A stretch of 64,000 bases of DNA from Acidobacteria bacterium RIFCSPLOWO2_12_FULL_66_21 (GTDB lineage Bacteria > Acidobacteriota > Vicinamibacteria > Vicinamibacterales > 2-12-FULL-66-21), in NCBI GenBank assembly GCA_001767455.1, contig MELC01000022.1:1-64000 (forward strand), given 5' to 3'. The notes under the pieces are model-generated. The model was not told the origin of the DNA. It was given only the letters and a program-made list of their open reading frames with translations, and searched no databases. The translations under genes and the position numbers were made by a program. Below, one piece after another: positions 8,239 through 16,413 of the stretch (positions within the stretch are counted from its first letter, which is position 1; each line of letters opens with the position of its first letter).

Positions 8239-8472
8239 CTACCGTCGCACCGCCTCGATCGCGCGCTCGAGCCTTTCGTCGCGTCCGCCCCGCGCGCCCA
8301 CGATCGTGCGGCTGACCGGAATCGTCGGCTGGATGCCTACGCCGTGGTGCCTCGAGCCGTCGTGCTTGAGCACCTTCATCCCCGTCCACGCGACCGTGTA
8401 GCCGCCCGGCAGCGTGAACGGGTTGACGTTGCCGTTCGTCCCGGCTGTTGCCGCGCCGACGATGCACGGGCG
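8239..8472 (-). pseudogene. C-terminal fragment of an S41 (tail-specific) protease
   Basis: Read on the minus strand, the frame ending at 8239-8241 carries IVGAATAGTNGNVNPFTLPG, then YTVAWTGMKVLKHDGSRHHG and VGIQPTIPVSRT, then GGRDERLERAIEAVRR. These are the conserved end of secreted S41 proteases of the acidobacterial type. Nothing of the PDZ domain or the catalytic Ser/Lys region lies upstream (towards 8763). A second, shorter copy of just the final tail (ERDKLLERAMDAGRR) lies at 8538-8585 on the same strand, which suggests the locus once held two tandem S41 genes. Confidence 0.65.
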
Positions 8473-8669
8473 TGTCGATCAGGTGCCGGAGGAAGATCGG
8501 CGACAGTCGCGGTTAACCCACGGTTGACCCAACGCTAACGGCGCCCCGCGTCCATTGCGCGCTCGAGCAGCTTGTCGCGCTCTTCAGCGGCGATCGATCA
8601 TTGTGATCGGATGGAGCTCTATGCAGTTCTGCGATCGGCCCCGTCGGCCGTGATTGAAGTCGTAACCGG

Positions 8670-8748
8670 CTTCCAGCTGAGAACTGGAAGCTGGGACGGC
8701 GAGTTGGAAACCGAAAGCTGGAAGCTGGAAGCTGGAAGCTCGAGCTGG
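8670..8748. repeat. Period-7 tandem array (AGCTGGA type)
   Basis: Imperfect heptamer array between the S41 debris and the M56 gene. The clearest part is three exact AGCTGGA units near 8717-8738, flanked by diverged units such as AACTGGA and GTTGGAA. It is the complement of the TTCCAGC units at 62281-62330, so the same repeat family occurs at both ends of the window. Confidence 0.8.
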
Positions 8749-8762
8749 TGCTCAGCTCACGT

Positions 8763-10370
8763 CTATGCCTCTCGCGTGTACAACAGCACCACCCGGGTGG
8801 CGCGCCCGTCGTTGAAACGGAACTCCGTGTCCACTCTCAATAGATCAGAGTCGAGCGAATACACGGTCCGCATCTCGCCACGCGGGCTGGCGGAGATGAC
8901 AACAAGCGTCTCTCCTTCCCACGTCGCTGTAGCGGCGTCCGTGGGAGCGCCGGAGGCATGCGGCCCGCGGAGCCGATAGACGGTTGTCGACTCGAATCCG
9001 GCAATCGCCCGACGCGCGATCGTCGCGGCCGATTCGGGGCGCGAGATCGTGAGGGTGTCGGCATCCTGAGTGATGGTCATCCCCAGGGCCGTGATATCTG
9101 CGAGGCCGACGTCGAACAGGGCTCGATTCCGCACGGGGTCCGCCGGGATCCAGCGCCCCGCGAAGCTGGTGCCGGCAGGGATGCCGGACTCAACTGTTCC
9201 GTTCCGCGCAGGAGACAGCTGTGGCCTCGACCGGGTGACGTGGCGAGGAACCCACGCCGCCTTTGCACGCACCGCCGGAATGACTGTCGACGTTCGTTGT
9301 TCCCATGCGTGAGCCAGGGTCGGCTTCGAGAATGGCAAGTCGCGTGAGAGCGTCAGCGGCCGCACGGACGCGGTCGCGACCGCGGCCGGGATTGCGCACA
9401 CGAAGAGAGCGGCGATGGTGGCATTCGAGACCTGCATGTTCCTGTTGCCTCTCCAGTCGAGAATGTGCCGCAGCCGCCGCGCAGGAGATCCGCGGCGGGC
9501 CATTGCGACGTGCCAGGCCACGCGGTGCGACCTTCGACTGACGACAGAGTAGAACGAGACGAGCGTCTCGGCGTATTCGGCGGGGTCGGCTCCCGCCGCC
9601 AGGACGGCTTCATCGCTCGCATATTCGCCGAGGTCAGCGAGATGCCTGTGCAGCCACCAGCTGAAGGGACTGAACCACATGAGGGCGCGATGAAGCAGAG
9701 AGAGAGTCAATGTCGCCGCGTCGCGACGCGCGACATGGGAGGCTTCGTGTGTCAGAACGACATCGAGCTTCTCCTCGGTCCACGTGCGCCAGTCACCGGG
9801 CAGCACGATGAGTGGACGCGTGATTCCAACGGTCATGGGGACCAGGGCTCTGGCGGACTCGGCCAGGCCGGGCGTATCGCGCAGCCCGAGAGCCCGGGCG
9901 CGCGCCTGGAGCCTTCGCTTGACGTGCGGGTCGTCGATGCGACGCGTCCGCTTTCGCAGCCCGAGAGCGGCGACCCAGCCGACGCCGGCGCGGATGAACA
10001 GGAGCAGCGCGCCGACGGTGTATATGCCGAAGAGAAAGACAGACCACGGGAGAGCATCTGCGTCGGTCGCCGGCGGCCGGGCGCCACTCGTCTGCGGTAA
10101 GCCAAATCCGTCGGCAATACCGCGCAAAGCCTGCGACGAGCGCGTGAGGAACGCGGACGCAGCGGACGCTTCAGGCAAAGGCACAGGTACCTGCCAGGCC
10201 CAACGTGGGTCCGCCCAGCACACGAGGGGAAGCGCCAGCGCGACATACAGGACGAGTCTCCACGCTCGCTGACGCGGCGCCGCGGCTTTGACTCGAAAGG
10301 CTGTAACGAGCAGTCCCGCGACGGCAGCGAAGGTCACCGCGCGGACGCCTGCCTCCACCAGAAAGGTCAT
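8763..10370 (-). CDS. M56-family (BlaR1-like) membrane metallopeptidase with C-terminal sensor-like domain
   Basis: 535 residues. The N-terminal half is a BlaR1/MecR1-type M56 peptidase with membrane helices at about 3-25, 38-52 and 109-135. The zinc-site HEASH is at 208-212, followed by SDEAV at 252-256, and a further helix lies near 325. M56 peptidases sit in the inner membrane and, when triggered, lead to cleavage of a BlaI-type repressor. The C-terminal 170 residues, outside the membrane, are not a penicillin-binding sensor. They form a beta-rich region (from about FAGRWIPADPVRNRALFD) resembling the small lipocalin-like domains often attached to acidobacterial M56 proteins. It overlaps the upstream repressor gene by 4 bases (ATGA), so the two are translationally coupled. 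Confidence 0.85.
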   Translation of the reverse strand: MTFLVEAGVRAVTFAAVAGLLVTAFRVKAAAPRQRAWRLVLYVALALPLVCWADPRWAWQVPVPLPEASAASAFLTRSSQALRGIADGFGLPQTSGARPPATDADALPWSVFLFGIYTVGALLLFIRAGVGWVAALGLRKRTRRIDDPHVKRRLQARARALGLRDTPGLAESARALVPMTVGITRPLIVLPGDWRTWTEEKLDVVLTHEASHVARRDAATLTLSLLHRALMWFSPFSWWLHRHLADLGEYASDEAVLAAGADPAEYAETLVSFYSVVSRRSHRVAWHVAMARRGSPARRLRHILDWRGNRNMQVSNATIAALFVCAIPAAVATASVRPLTLSRDLPFSKPTLAHAWEQRTSTVIPAVRAKAAWVPRHVTRSRPQLSPARNGTVESGIPAGTSFAGRWIPADPVRNRALFDVGLADITALGMTITQDADTLTISRPESAATIARRAIAGFESTTVYRLRGPHASGAPTDAATATWEGETLVVISASPRGEMRTVYSLDSDLLRVDTEFRFNDGRATRVVLLYTREA

Positions 10371-10750
10371 TTCCGTTGTCTCTTGCGCTTCCTGACCGTC
10401 TCAACGAGGCGTTCGAGCTGCTTCGCGCTCAGCACGTCGTGCTGGACCATGCCGATCAGCAACTGCTCCGCCGATCCGCCGCAGAACCGTTCGATGATGT
10501 GCTTCACGGCCCGGGCAGCTACGCTCACCTGATTCTCAGCGGCCCGGTACAGATAGGCCCGCCCCTCGACGGTGTGGGTGACGTATCCTTTCCGTTCAAG
10601 GCGCAGGAGTACGGTGCGCATCGTGGAGTCCTTCATGGGCCAGGACGCATCGAGGCCCTTCCGGCACTCCTCCGCCGAAGCCGGTCCGTGGGACCAGATG
10701 TAATCCATCACGGCCTGCTCGGCTTCCCCCAATGAACGCGGTCGCTTCAT
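10367..10750 (-). CDS. BlaI/MecI/CopY-family transcriptional repressor
   Basis: 127 residues from ATG at 10750. The longer in-frame version would run through the operators, so this start is preferred. The winged helix is typical: LGEAEQAVMDYIWSHGPAS, then a recognition region DSTMRTVLLRLERKGYV and a wing with AYLYRA. The C-terminal helices form the dimer. BlaI-type proteins repress their own operon until cleaved by the partner M56 peptidase, whose gene overlaps this one. Two perfect CTACA-N3-TGTAG sites lie 8-36 bases upstream of the start, matching the TACA/TGTA core of known BlaI/MecI operators. Confidence 0.88.
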   Translation of the reverse strand: MKRPRSLGEAEQAVMDYIWSHGPASAEECRKGLDASWPMKDSTMRTVLLRLERKGYVTHTVEGRAYLYRAAENQVSVAARAVKHIIERFCGGSAEQLLIGMVQHDVLSAKQLERLVETVRKRKRQRK

Positions 10751-10757
10751 GGCAATG

Positions 10758-10786
10758 CTACAATGTGTAGCGACTACATCTTGTAG
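10758..10786. promoter_or_regulatory. Tandem BlaI-type operators
   Basis: Two perfect palindromes of the form CTACA-N3-TGTAG at 10758-10770 and 10774-10786. Their centres are 16 bases apart, immediately upstream of the blaI-like start codon. The core agrees with the TACA/TGTA half-sites of BlaI/MecI operators. Confidence 0.8.
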
Positions 10787-10819
10787 CACTGCGGCAGGGT
10801 GGTGTCAAGTCAGCCGGCC

Positions 10820-11368
10820 TCAGCTCTTCACAAGTTCCGTATCGATCGAGATCTTGATCTCGTCGCCGACGACGACGCCGCCGGTTTCGAGGGCCTGATT
10901 CCAGGTCAGGCCGAAGTCACGCCGATTGATCTTCGTCGTGGCCGTGAAGCCGGCGCGCTCGCCGCCCCACGGATCCTTGCCGCGCCCTTCCGGCATGACC
11001 GACAGCACGACTTCCTTCGTGATCCCCTTGATGGTCAGGTTGCCGGCGACGCGGAGGCCGCCGTCACCCTGCGGTTCCACGCGCGTGCTCTTGAACGTCA
11101 TCGTCGGATGGTTCTCGGCGTCGAAGAAGTCGGCGGACCGAAGGTGCGTGTCGCGGTCGGCCTGGCGGGTGTCGATGCTGGCGCTGTCGATGCTCGCCTC
11201 GACCTCGGCGTCCCGCAGGTCCTCGTCGGCTGTGACCTGTCCGGTCAGCTCGCCGAAGCGTCCGCGCACCGTCGAAATCATGAGGTGCTTGACGGCGAAT
11301 TCCACGTGCGAATGGGCGGGGTCGATGGTCCAGAGGGTCTTCTTTTCAGGAACGGCGGATACGGTCAT
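10820..11368 (-). CDS. YceI-family protein
   Basis: 182 residues from ATG at 11368, chosen for the AAGGAG 6 bases upstream. YceI proteins are lipocalin-like beta-barrels that bind long isoprenoid or amphiphilic chains. Family landmarks are the start W-T-I-D-P-A-H-S-H-V-E-F-A-V-K, then STVRGRF, DTRQADRDTHLRSADFF and the ending ...GDEIKISIDTELV. No signal peptide is present, so this copy is cytoplasmic, unlike E. coli YceI. It is divergent from an HxlR regulator with which it shares a 15-base palindrome over overlapping promoters. The HxlR protein is thus a likely controller of this gene. Confidence 0.9.
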   Translation of the reverse strand: MTVSAVPEKKTLWTIDPAHSHVEFAVKHLMISTVRGRFGELTGQVTADEDLRDAEVEASIDSASIDTRQADRDTHLRSADFFDAENHPTMTFKSTRVEPQGDGGLRVAGNLTIKGITKEVVLSVMPEGRGKDPWGGERAGFTATTKINRRDFGLTWNQALETGGVVVGDEIKISIDTELVKS

Positions 11369-11412
11369 GACGCTCTCCTTGCAAATGCTCAGCAAATTAC
11401 GTTTCTTTAGCT

Positions 11413-11462
11413 ACTATACATAAGTAACAAACTATTGTCAAGTGGCTTACTTGTGGTAATCT
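11413..11462. promoter_or_regulatory. Overlapping divergent promoters with palindromic operator
   Basis: Minus strand, for yceI: TTGACA (11441-11436), 17 bases, TATAGT (11418-11413), nearly consensus sigma70. Plus strand, for the HxlR gene: TTGTCA (11435-11440), 16 bases, TAATCT (11457-11462). The -35 boxes overlap. A palindrome CAAGT-N5-ACTTG (11439-11453) sits across them, so a bound regulator would block both. The plus-strand start would be at or next to the GTG codon, giving a leaderless message. Confidence 0.7.
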
Positions 11463-11468
11463 ACTTCC

Positions 11469-11828
11469 GTGAACAGTTCGTTCTGTCCGCGATACCTGCA
11501 TGCGGTTGAGCTGGTTGGCCGCCGGTGGACGGGCACGATCTTGCGAGCCTTGCTTCGAGGGCCGACGCGATATCACGAGCTGCGCGACGCGATCCCCGAC
11601 ATCAGCGACCGCATGCTGTCGGAGCGCCTCCGCGAACTGGAGGCCGAAGGCATCGTGACGCGGTCGGTGATTCCCGCCTCGCCAGTGCGGGTCGAGTACG
11701 TACTGACCGAAAAGGGACGCTCGCTCGAAAACGCCATCGTCGCGATTGCCGCCTGGGCCGAGAAGTGGCTGCCCGCGCCCACCGAGGCAGAGGGCGCGAA
11801 GAAGAAATCGGACATCGTGGTGTCCTGA
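11469..11828 (+). CDS. HxlR-family regulator with single N-terminal cysteine
   Basis: 119 residues from GTG. It is a compact HxlR winged helix: CPRYLHAVELVGRRWTGTIL at the start, then LRGPTRYHELRDAIPDISDR, the helix pair MLSERLRELEAEGIV, and a wing with VEYVLTEKG. The only cysteine is Cys6, the position used as a redox or quinone sensor in Bacillus YodB/CatR-type HxlR proteins. The next gene, starting 1 base after the stop, is a ring-cleaving dioxygenase of the kind those regulators control. Together with the divergent yceI promoter this suggests an electrophile/quinone-responsive repressor. The sensing role is inferred from position only. Confidence 0.88.
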   Translation: MNSSFCPRYLHAVELVGRRWTGTILRALLRGPTRYHELRDAIPDISDRMLSERLRELEAEGIVTRSVIPASPVRVEYVLTEKGRSLENAIVAIAAWAEKWLPAPTEAEGAKKKSDIVVS

Positions 11829-11829
11829 C

Positions 11830-12783
11830 ATGCACGGCGTCCACGGTCTTCATCACATCACCGCCATCTCCGGACCCGCACAGGAGAACGTCGACTTCTA
11901 TGCGGGCGTGCTCGGCATGCGCCTGGTCAAGAAGAGCGTCAATCAGGACGACCCGGGCACGTACCACCTCTTCTATGCCGACGCGGAGGGGCATCCGGGC
12001 ACGGACCTCACGTTCTTCCCCTGGAAACAGATGGCGCCGCCGCGCATCGGCCACGGCCTCGCGACCGAAGTGGCCCTGGAGATTCCGCCGGGGAGCATCG
12101 ACTACTGGGGGACCCGGCTGCAGAAGTATGCGGTGCGCGTCGAAGGCGTCGAGACGCGGTTCGGCAACCGCACGATTGCGCTGACCGATCCGCATGGCCT
12201 GCGCGTCGCGCTCGTCGAAGGCGCCGACGGTTCGCGGCGGGCGTTCGCGCCGTGGAACGGCAGTCCCGTTCCGCCGGAACGTCAGGTCCGCGGGCTTCAT
12301 GGCGCGCAGGTCTGGGAGCGCGACCCCGAAGTGACCGCCGCGTTTCTCACGGGCGTGCTGGGGTTCGTCAGGTTCGGTGAAGAGAACGGCTGGACGCGAT
12401 TCGGCTTCCCTGATTCAGCGGGGGTTGTCGACCTGCGTGAGGCGAAGGACGCGCGCCGCGGCGCCTGGGGCGTCGGCAGCGTGCATCACCTCGCGTGGCG
12501 CGTGGCCGACGCGGGCGAGCAGCTGGCCGTGCGCGAGCAGATCGAGCAGGCCGGCGCCAACGCCACACCGGTGATCGATCGCTTCTGGTTCAAGTCGGTG
12601 TACTTCAAAGAACCGGGCGGCGTGCTCTTCGAGATCGCGACCGACGGTCCGGGATTCGCGGTCGATGAAGATCCGGCGCACCTCGGAGAAGCGCTGGTGC
12701 TCCCGCCCTGGCTCGAGACCGCCCGCGACCGCATCGAGGCAGTGCTCCCGCCGCTCACGCTCCCCGCGCTGACCTCGCATTGA
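11830..12783 (+). CDS. Ring-cleaving dioxygenase, VOC superfamily (MhqO/MhqA-like)
   Basis: 317 residues with two vicinal-oxygen-chelate domains. The first begins HGLHHITAISGPAQENVDFY (residues about 4-130). The second begins near GLHGAQVWERDPEVTAAFL (about 155-300). Likely metal ligands are His in HHITAI, His in VHHLAWRV and Glu in LFEIATD. The conserved linker phrase APWNGSPVP and the end AEQ-like GEALVLPPWLE fit the MhqO/PcpA-like ring-cleaving family, which opens hydroquinone-type rings as a detoxification step in the cytoplasm. It is co-transcribed with the HxlR regulator. Substrate is not determined from sequence. Confidence 0.87.
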   Translation: MHGVHGLHHITAISGPAQENVDFYAGVLGMRLVKKSVNQDDPGTYHLFYADAEGHPGTDLTFFPWKQMAPPRIGHGLATEVALEIPPGSIDYWGTRLQKYAVRVEGVETRFGNRTIALTDPHGLRVALVEGADGSRRAFAPWNGSPVPPERQVRGLHGAQVWERDPEVTAAFLTGVLGFVRFGEENGWTRFGFPDSAGVVDLREAKDARRGAWGVGSVHHLAWRVADAGEQLAVREQIEQAGANATPVIDRFWFKSVYFKEPGGVLFEIATDGPGFAVDEDPAHLGEALVLPPWLETARDRIEAVLPPLTLPALTSH

Positions 12784-12914
12784 GGCAGCCCTGAAGGGCA
12801 TTGAGGCAGCCCCAAAAGGGCTGCGCAACATCGCCGACCGCGACGATCGCGGAGGCGCGGTCCGCGGCCGCGCGAATCAGAGAGTGTCCTGTTGCGCAGG
12901 GCTTCAGCCCTGCC
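12784..12914. repeat. REP-like palindromic element, copy A
   Basis: Outer arms GGCAGCCCTGAAGGGC and ...GCAGGGCTTCAGCCCTGCC are inverted copies, with inner GCGCAACA / TGTTGCGC also inverted. Copy A is longer than copy B at 28405-28464 because the left arm is duplicated (a second GGCAGCC...GGGCTGC unit) and the loop is about 60 bases. It lies just after the dioxygenase gene. Confidence 0.8.
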
Positions 12915-13040
12915 CCCCAGCGCACGGTCGAGCCGGCGGGCTTTGCCGGGATCCACACCGCGCTGTATCATGCCGAGAACACCCTCATGGTCTTCGGCGA
13001 CGCCAAGGCTGAAACTTAACCCTTTCTCCGTGAACCCCGC

Positions 13041-13700
13041 TTGCACCAGCTGATCGATCTCTTCCTGCACTTCGACGTCCACCTGGCGGACTTCGTCGCG
13101 CGCTACGGCACGTGGGTCTACGCGCTGCTGTTCGCGATCATCTTCGCCGAGACGGGACTGGTGGTCACGCCGTTCCTGCCGGGGGATTCGCTGCTCTTCG
13201 CGGCCGGCGCGCTCGCGGCGACCGGAGGCATGGACATCCGGCTGCTCCTCGTGCTGCTCGCCGCCGCCGCGATCCTGGGCAACATCGTGAACTACTCGAT
13301 CGGCCGGTTCATCGGACCGCGGGTGTTCCACGCGGAAGCCTCGAGCGGACGGTTCTCGCGCCTGCTGAACCGGCAGCACCTCGATCGCGCGCACGCGTTC
13401 TTCGAGCGCCACGGCGGCATGGCGATCGTAATCACGCGCTTCGCCCCGATCATCCGGACCTTCGTGCCGTTCGTGGCAGGAGCGAGCGCGATGAGCTACC
13501 CGCGGTTCCTGGCGTACAACATCGCCGGCGGGGTGCTGTGGGTGGGAGTGTGCGTGGGCGGGGGGTACGCGTTCGGCAACGTCCGCGTCGTGAAGGAGAA
13601 CTTCTCGCTCGTCGCGCTCGGCATTGTCGCGGTCTCGCTGATCCCGATTGCGGTCGAGTGGTGGAAGCACGCGAGACGAAAAAAAGGGCAGCGGGAGTGA
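13041..13700 (+). CDS. DedA-family membrane protein
   Basis: 219 residues of the DedA/SNARE-associated family. These are inner-membrane flippase-like proteins that affect membrane lipid balance, including undecaprenyl-phosphate or phosphatidyl lipid recycling. Hallmarks are ETGLVVTPFLPGDSLLFAAG (about residues 33-52), the amphipathic middle, and ITRFAPIIRTFVPFVAG (about 130-147) with the conserved Arg residues. There are four to five membrane helices. The start is taken as TTG at 13041, because the GTG just upstream runs into a stop. Transcription ends against the convergent cold-shock gene, whose terminator overlaps the last codons here. Confidence 0.9.
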   Translation: MHQLIDLFLHFDVHLADFVARYGTWVYALLFAIIFAETGLVVTPFLPGDSLLFAAGALAATGGMDIRLLLVLLAAAAILGNIVNYSIGRFIGPRVFHAEASSGRFSRLLNRQHLDRAHAFFERHGGMAIVITRFAPIIRTFVPFVAGASAMSYPRFLAYNIAGGVLWVGVCVGGGYAFGNVRVVKENFSLVALGIVAVSLIPIAVEWWKHARRKKGQRE

Positions 13701-13711
13701 TCCCGCTGCCC
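13686..13711 (-). terminator. Intrinsic terminator of the cold-shock gene
   Basis: A perfect 10-base stem GGGCAGCGGG / CCCGCTGCCC with a 6-base loop. On the minus strand it is followed by a run of T (13685-13679). It lies inside the end of the convergent dedA-type gene. Confidence 0.85.
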
Positions 13712-13736
13712 TGGGGCGTTCGCTGAAACCGCGGCG

Positions 13737-13943
13737 TTACGCGAGGCGGACGTTCTCGGCGCGCGGACCCTTCGGGCCCTGCCCCTTCTCGAACGTCACG
13801 GCCTGGCCTTCACGCAGGTTGTCGAACTGGCAGCCGTTGCAGGCTGACTGGTGGAAGAAGTACTCGTTGCCGTCGCCGGCGGCGACAAAGCCGAAGCCCT
13901 TCTCGCTCACCAACCGCTTGATAGTGCCGGTCATCGATGCCAT
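13737..13943 (-). CDS. Cold-shock (CspA-family) protein
   Basis: 68 residues from ATG at 13943, preceded by GAGGAGTG. A single cold-shock OB fold with RNP1 KGFGFVAAGDG and RNP2 EYFFHQSA. It binds single-stranded RNA/DNA and acts as an RNA chaperone in the cytoplasm. The sequence NGCQFDNLREGQAVTFEKGQ has a cysteine-bearing insert after RNP2, a feature seen in several acidobacterial paralogues. A longer in-frame version upstream is not supported by the ribosome site. It ends in a strong terminator at 13686-13711. Confidence 0.93.
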   Translation of the reverse strand: MASMTGTIKRLVSEKGFGFVAAGDGNEYFFHQSACNGCQFDNLREGQAVTFEKGQGPKGPRAENVRLA

Positions 13944-14166
13944 CTCTGTCACTCCTCTGTTCGGGTCCCACCGTGCACGGCGTGCACGATTCGGACCCAC
14001 GTCTTGTTGTGGCTGGGCCAACCGCCAACAGAGGCGGCCTGCGGCTCAACCGTCTACCCTGGGTACGCAGCTTTGTGAGGTCTGGAGCGCAGATACCCGG
14101 GACATCGGGCCGAGCGACAGGCGCACGAAAGCAGAATATGTAGTATATCACAGCGGTTGACGTAAC

Positions 14167-15273
14167 ATGCGGCCCATGACCGCGTGGGTCCGCGACCTCG
14201 GCCGCGCCGTGACCGGCCGCTGGCTCAACCTCCTGCTGCTGGCCGGCCCGGCCAGCCTGTTCCTGGCGTGGACCCGTGGATACTCTCTCTGGGTATTTGC
14301 CACCGCGGCCGTATCCCTCATCCCGGCTGCCGGCCTGATCGGAACCGCGACCGAGCACCTGGCGCGCCGGTCGGGTCCGACCCTCGGGGGGTTTCTGAAC
14401 GCCAGCTTCGGCAACGCGGCTGAGCTGATCATCGGCACGGTCGCGCTCCGCGCGCACCATACCGAGATCGTCAAGGCCTCAATCACCGGGAGCATCATCG
14501 GCAATCTGCTGCTCGTTTTCGGCCTGTCGTGTTACGCCGGCGGGCTGCGCCATGGCACGCAGAAGTTCAACCGGACGTCGGCGGGATCGGCGACGGTCAT
14601 GCTGTTCCTGGCCGTCGTCGCGCTCGTGATGCCCGCGGCGGTCGATCTCGTCAGCTTCGGCTCGCTGCAGGCACACCCCGAGCAGATCGATCGGCTCAGT
14701 TACTGGACCTCGCTCGTGCTGCTCGGCGTGTACGGCGCCGGCCTGGTGTTCGCGTTCAAGTCGCACCGCGATCCGCTCCGCGTCGATCCCGGCCACGAGC
14801 ACGGCCATCGGCTGAGCACGGCGTCGGCGATGACGCTGCTTGCCGTGGCCACCGTGTTCACGGCGGTCGAAGCCGAAGTGCTGGTCGCGGCGCTCGAGCC
14901 CGCCCTGAAGGGCCTCGGCATGACGGAGCTTTTTGCAGGCGTGATTATCGTCGCGCTGGTGGGTAACGCGGCCGAGCACTACAGCGCGGTCACGGCCGCG
15001 CGCAGCAACGAGATGACGCTTGCGCTGGAGATCAGCGTCGGCAGCAGCGCGCAGATCGCGCTGATGGTCGCGCCCGTGCTGGTGCTGTTGTCGTACTGGT
15101 TCGGCGCCCCGATGTCCCTCGTCTTCAATCCATTCGAGATCATCGCGATCGGACTGTCGGTGCTGGCGGTGGCGCTCGTGTCGATGGATGGAGAAAGCAA
15201 CTGGCTCGAGGGGCTCCAGTTGCTGGGCATCTACGGCATCATGGCGATTGCGTTCTACCTGATTCCCGGATGA
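14167..15273 (+). CDS. Calcium/proton exchanger, CaX family
   Basis: 368 residues, about eleven membrane helices. CaX exchangers export Ca2+ against a proton gradient. Both conserved cation-binding repeats are present: [17 protein letters not shown] (about residues 77-93) and, in the second half, [17 protein letters not shown] (about 264-280) followed by [15 protein letters not shown] short His-rich loop (DPGHEHGHR) lies on the cytoplasmic side and may sense or bind metal. A possible -10 region (TATGTAGTAT) lies 15-25 bases upstream. A second ATG three codons in is an alternative start. Stand-alone transcription unit. Confidence 0.92.
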   Translation: MRPMTAWVRDLGRAVTGRWLNLLLLAGPASLFLAWTRGYSLWVFATAAVSLIPAAGLIGTATEHLARRSGPTLGGFLNASFGNAAELIIGTVALRAHHTEIVKASITGSIIGNLLLVFGLSCYAGGLRHGTQKFNRTSAGSATVMLFLAVVALVMPAAVDLVSFGSLQAHPEQIDRLSYWTSLVLLGVYGAGLVFAFKSHRDPLRVDPGHEHGHRLSTASAMTLLAVATVFTAVEAEVLVAALEPALKGLGMTELFAGVIIVALVGNAAEHYSAVTAARSNEMTLALEISVGSSAQIALMVAPVLVLLSYWFGAPMSLVFNPFEIIAIGLSVLAVALVSMDGESNWLEGLQLLGIYGIMAIAFYLIPG

Positions 15274-15353
15274 GGCGTACGTGGCACTTCGCTTGCTCCA
15301 TTGACAGCGACACGAGAACAGACTTCAGCAGAGCTGTTCAGGAGGAGCAAACG

Positions 15354-16196
15354 ATGAAGCGTTCGACGACCCCATGGACGACAGCCCTGGCCGCCGCGGC
15401 GCTGCTGGCGCTGCCGGTGAGCGGCTGGGCTCAAACGTCACCACCGTCGCAGCCGCCCACGACGCAACCGCCGACCACGCAACCCCCACCCGCACCGCCA
15501 CCAACGACGCCGCCGCCAGCCACGCAGCCGCCAACCACGCCGCCGCCAACGACGCCGCCGCCAACGACGCCGCCGCCAACGACGCCGCCGCCAACGACGC
15601 CGCCGGCGCAGGTCGATGCCGAGGCGGCCCGCCGTCGCCTGACCGAGGCACGCGACACGTTGAATCAGCTCACGCAGCTTCCAGCCGCGGCGCAGTTGAG
15701 CGGCGAGGCACGGACCCAGGTCTCGCAGCTCATCACCAACTTCAACGAGTTGATCACCACTCCGACCGACTGGCGTGCCACCTATGCCAAAGTGGACGCG
15801 AACCTGACGATGCTTCTCGGGCCCGACAACACCGATGCCGAGCGGACAGGGGTTTCGACGGGCACCGCCGGGACGACCGGCACCGCCGGCGCAACCGGCT
15901 CAACGGGCACCACGGCGGGACTCACCACCCTGGATCCGGCGATCCGCGCCAAGCTCGTCGAACTGCGGCGCCAGTTGAACGAGTTCGCGAAGGGGTCGGG
16001 CGGCGTCCCGACGACCGCGGCGCCCAAGACCGAGGAAATGGGGCACCAGGAGGCCATGCGCCACATCCAGGCCATCGAGGGGCTCCTTGGGACCGGGACG
16101 GCCGCACCGCTGACGTTGACGGCGGCCCAGGTCGAGCAGCTTCGCACGCATCTGGCCGAGCTTCGAAAACTGGTCAGCCAGGCTGAAAAGCGGTGA
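15354..16196 (+). CDS. Secreted protein with Pro/Thr-rich repeat stalk
   Basis: 280 residues from an ATG with AGGAGGAG upstream. Signal peptide about 1-25, ending at WAQ. Residues 26-85 are a Pro-Thr stalk built of TPPPT/TQPP units, encoded by near-exact 15-base repeats. Residues 86-160 are helical (DAEAARRRLTEARDTLNQLT). A Gly/Thr linker, TAGTTGTAGATGSTGTTAG, follows near 165-185 and a second helical segment runs to the end. This looks like an exported cell-wall-spanning or surface protein with two helical domains on flexible linkers. No known family. Confidence 0.75.
   Translation: MKRSTTPWTTALAAAALLALPVSGWAQTSPPSQPPTTQPPTTQPPPAPPPTTPPPATQPPTTPPPTTPPPTTPPPTTPPPTTPPAQVDAEAARRRLTEARDTLNQLTQLPAAAQLSGEARTQVSQLITNFNELITTPTDWRATYAKVDANLTMLLGPDNTDAERTGVSTGTAGTTGTAGATGSTGTTAGLTTLDPAIRAKLVELRRQLNEFAKGSGGVPTTAAPKTEEMGHQEAMRHIQAIEGLLGTGTAAPLTLTAAQVEQLRTHLAELRKLVSQAEKR
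15536..15605 (+). repeat. 15-base coding tandem repeat
   Basis: About four to five near-identical units of the form CCAACGACGCCGCCG, encoding Pro-Thr-Thr-Pro-Pro. It lies inside the stalk of the secreted protein at 15354-16196, with diverged units upstream from about 15450. Confidence 0.85.
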
Positions 16197-16225
16197 TCTG
16201 AGAAGGCTCTTCCCTGTGGAATAAG

Positions 16226-16270
16226 ATGGACGCTCCCGGGGTTATCCTCGGGCACGCGTCCATTTTTTTG
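16226..16270 (+). terminator. Intrinsic terminator after the Pro-rich protein gene
   Basis: Stem ATGGACGC (16226-16233) with GCGTCCAT (16256-16263), plus an inner CCCGGGG/CCTCGGG pairing, followed directly by seven T residues. It ends the 15354-16196 transcript. Confidence 0.85.
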
Positions 16271-16413
16271 CGGCCGGAATGGAGCCGGCGGCGAAGCGCC
16301 GGCGCAATGGAGGCCGCCAGTCGGGGTGCCCGCCTTCGCGACCGCGGGCAGAACGGTCGCTTCGGCGAGGCAAGCAGGGGACCCCGACGATCAAACGAAG
16401 AGAGGGAGGAAGC

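Noticed and set aside
15536..15605. CRISPR-like array
   Set aside because: The repeats are 15 bases without spacers and encode a Pro/Thr stalk in frame.
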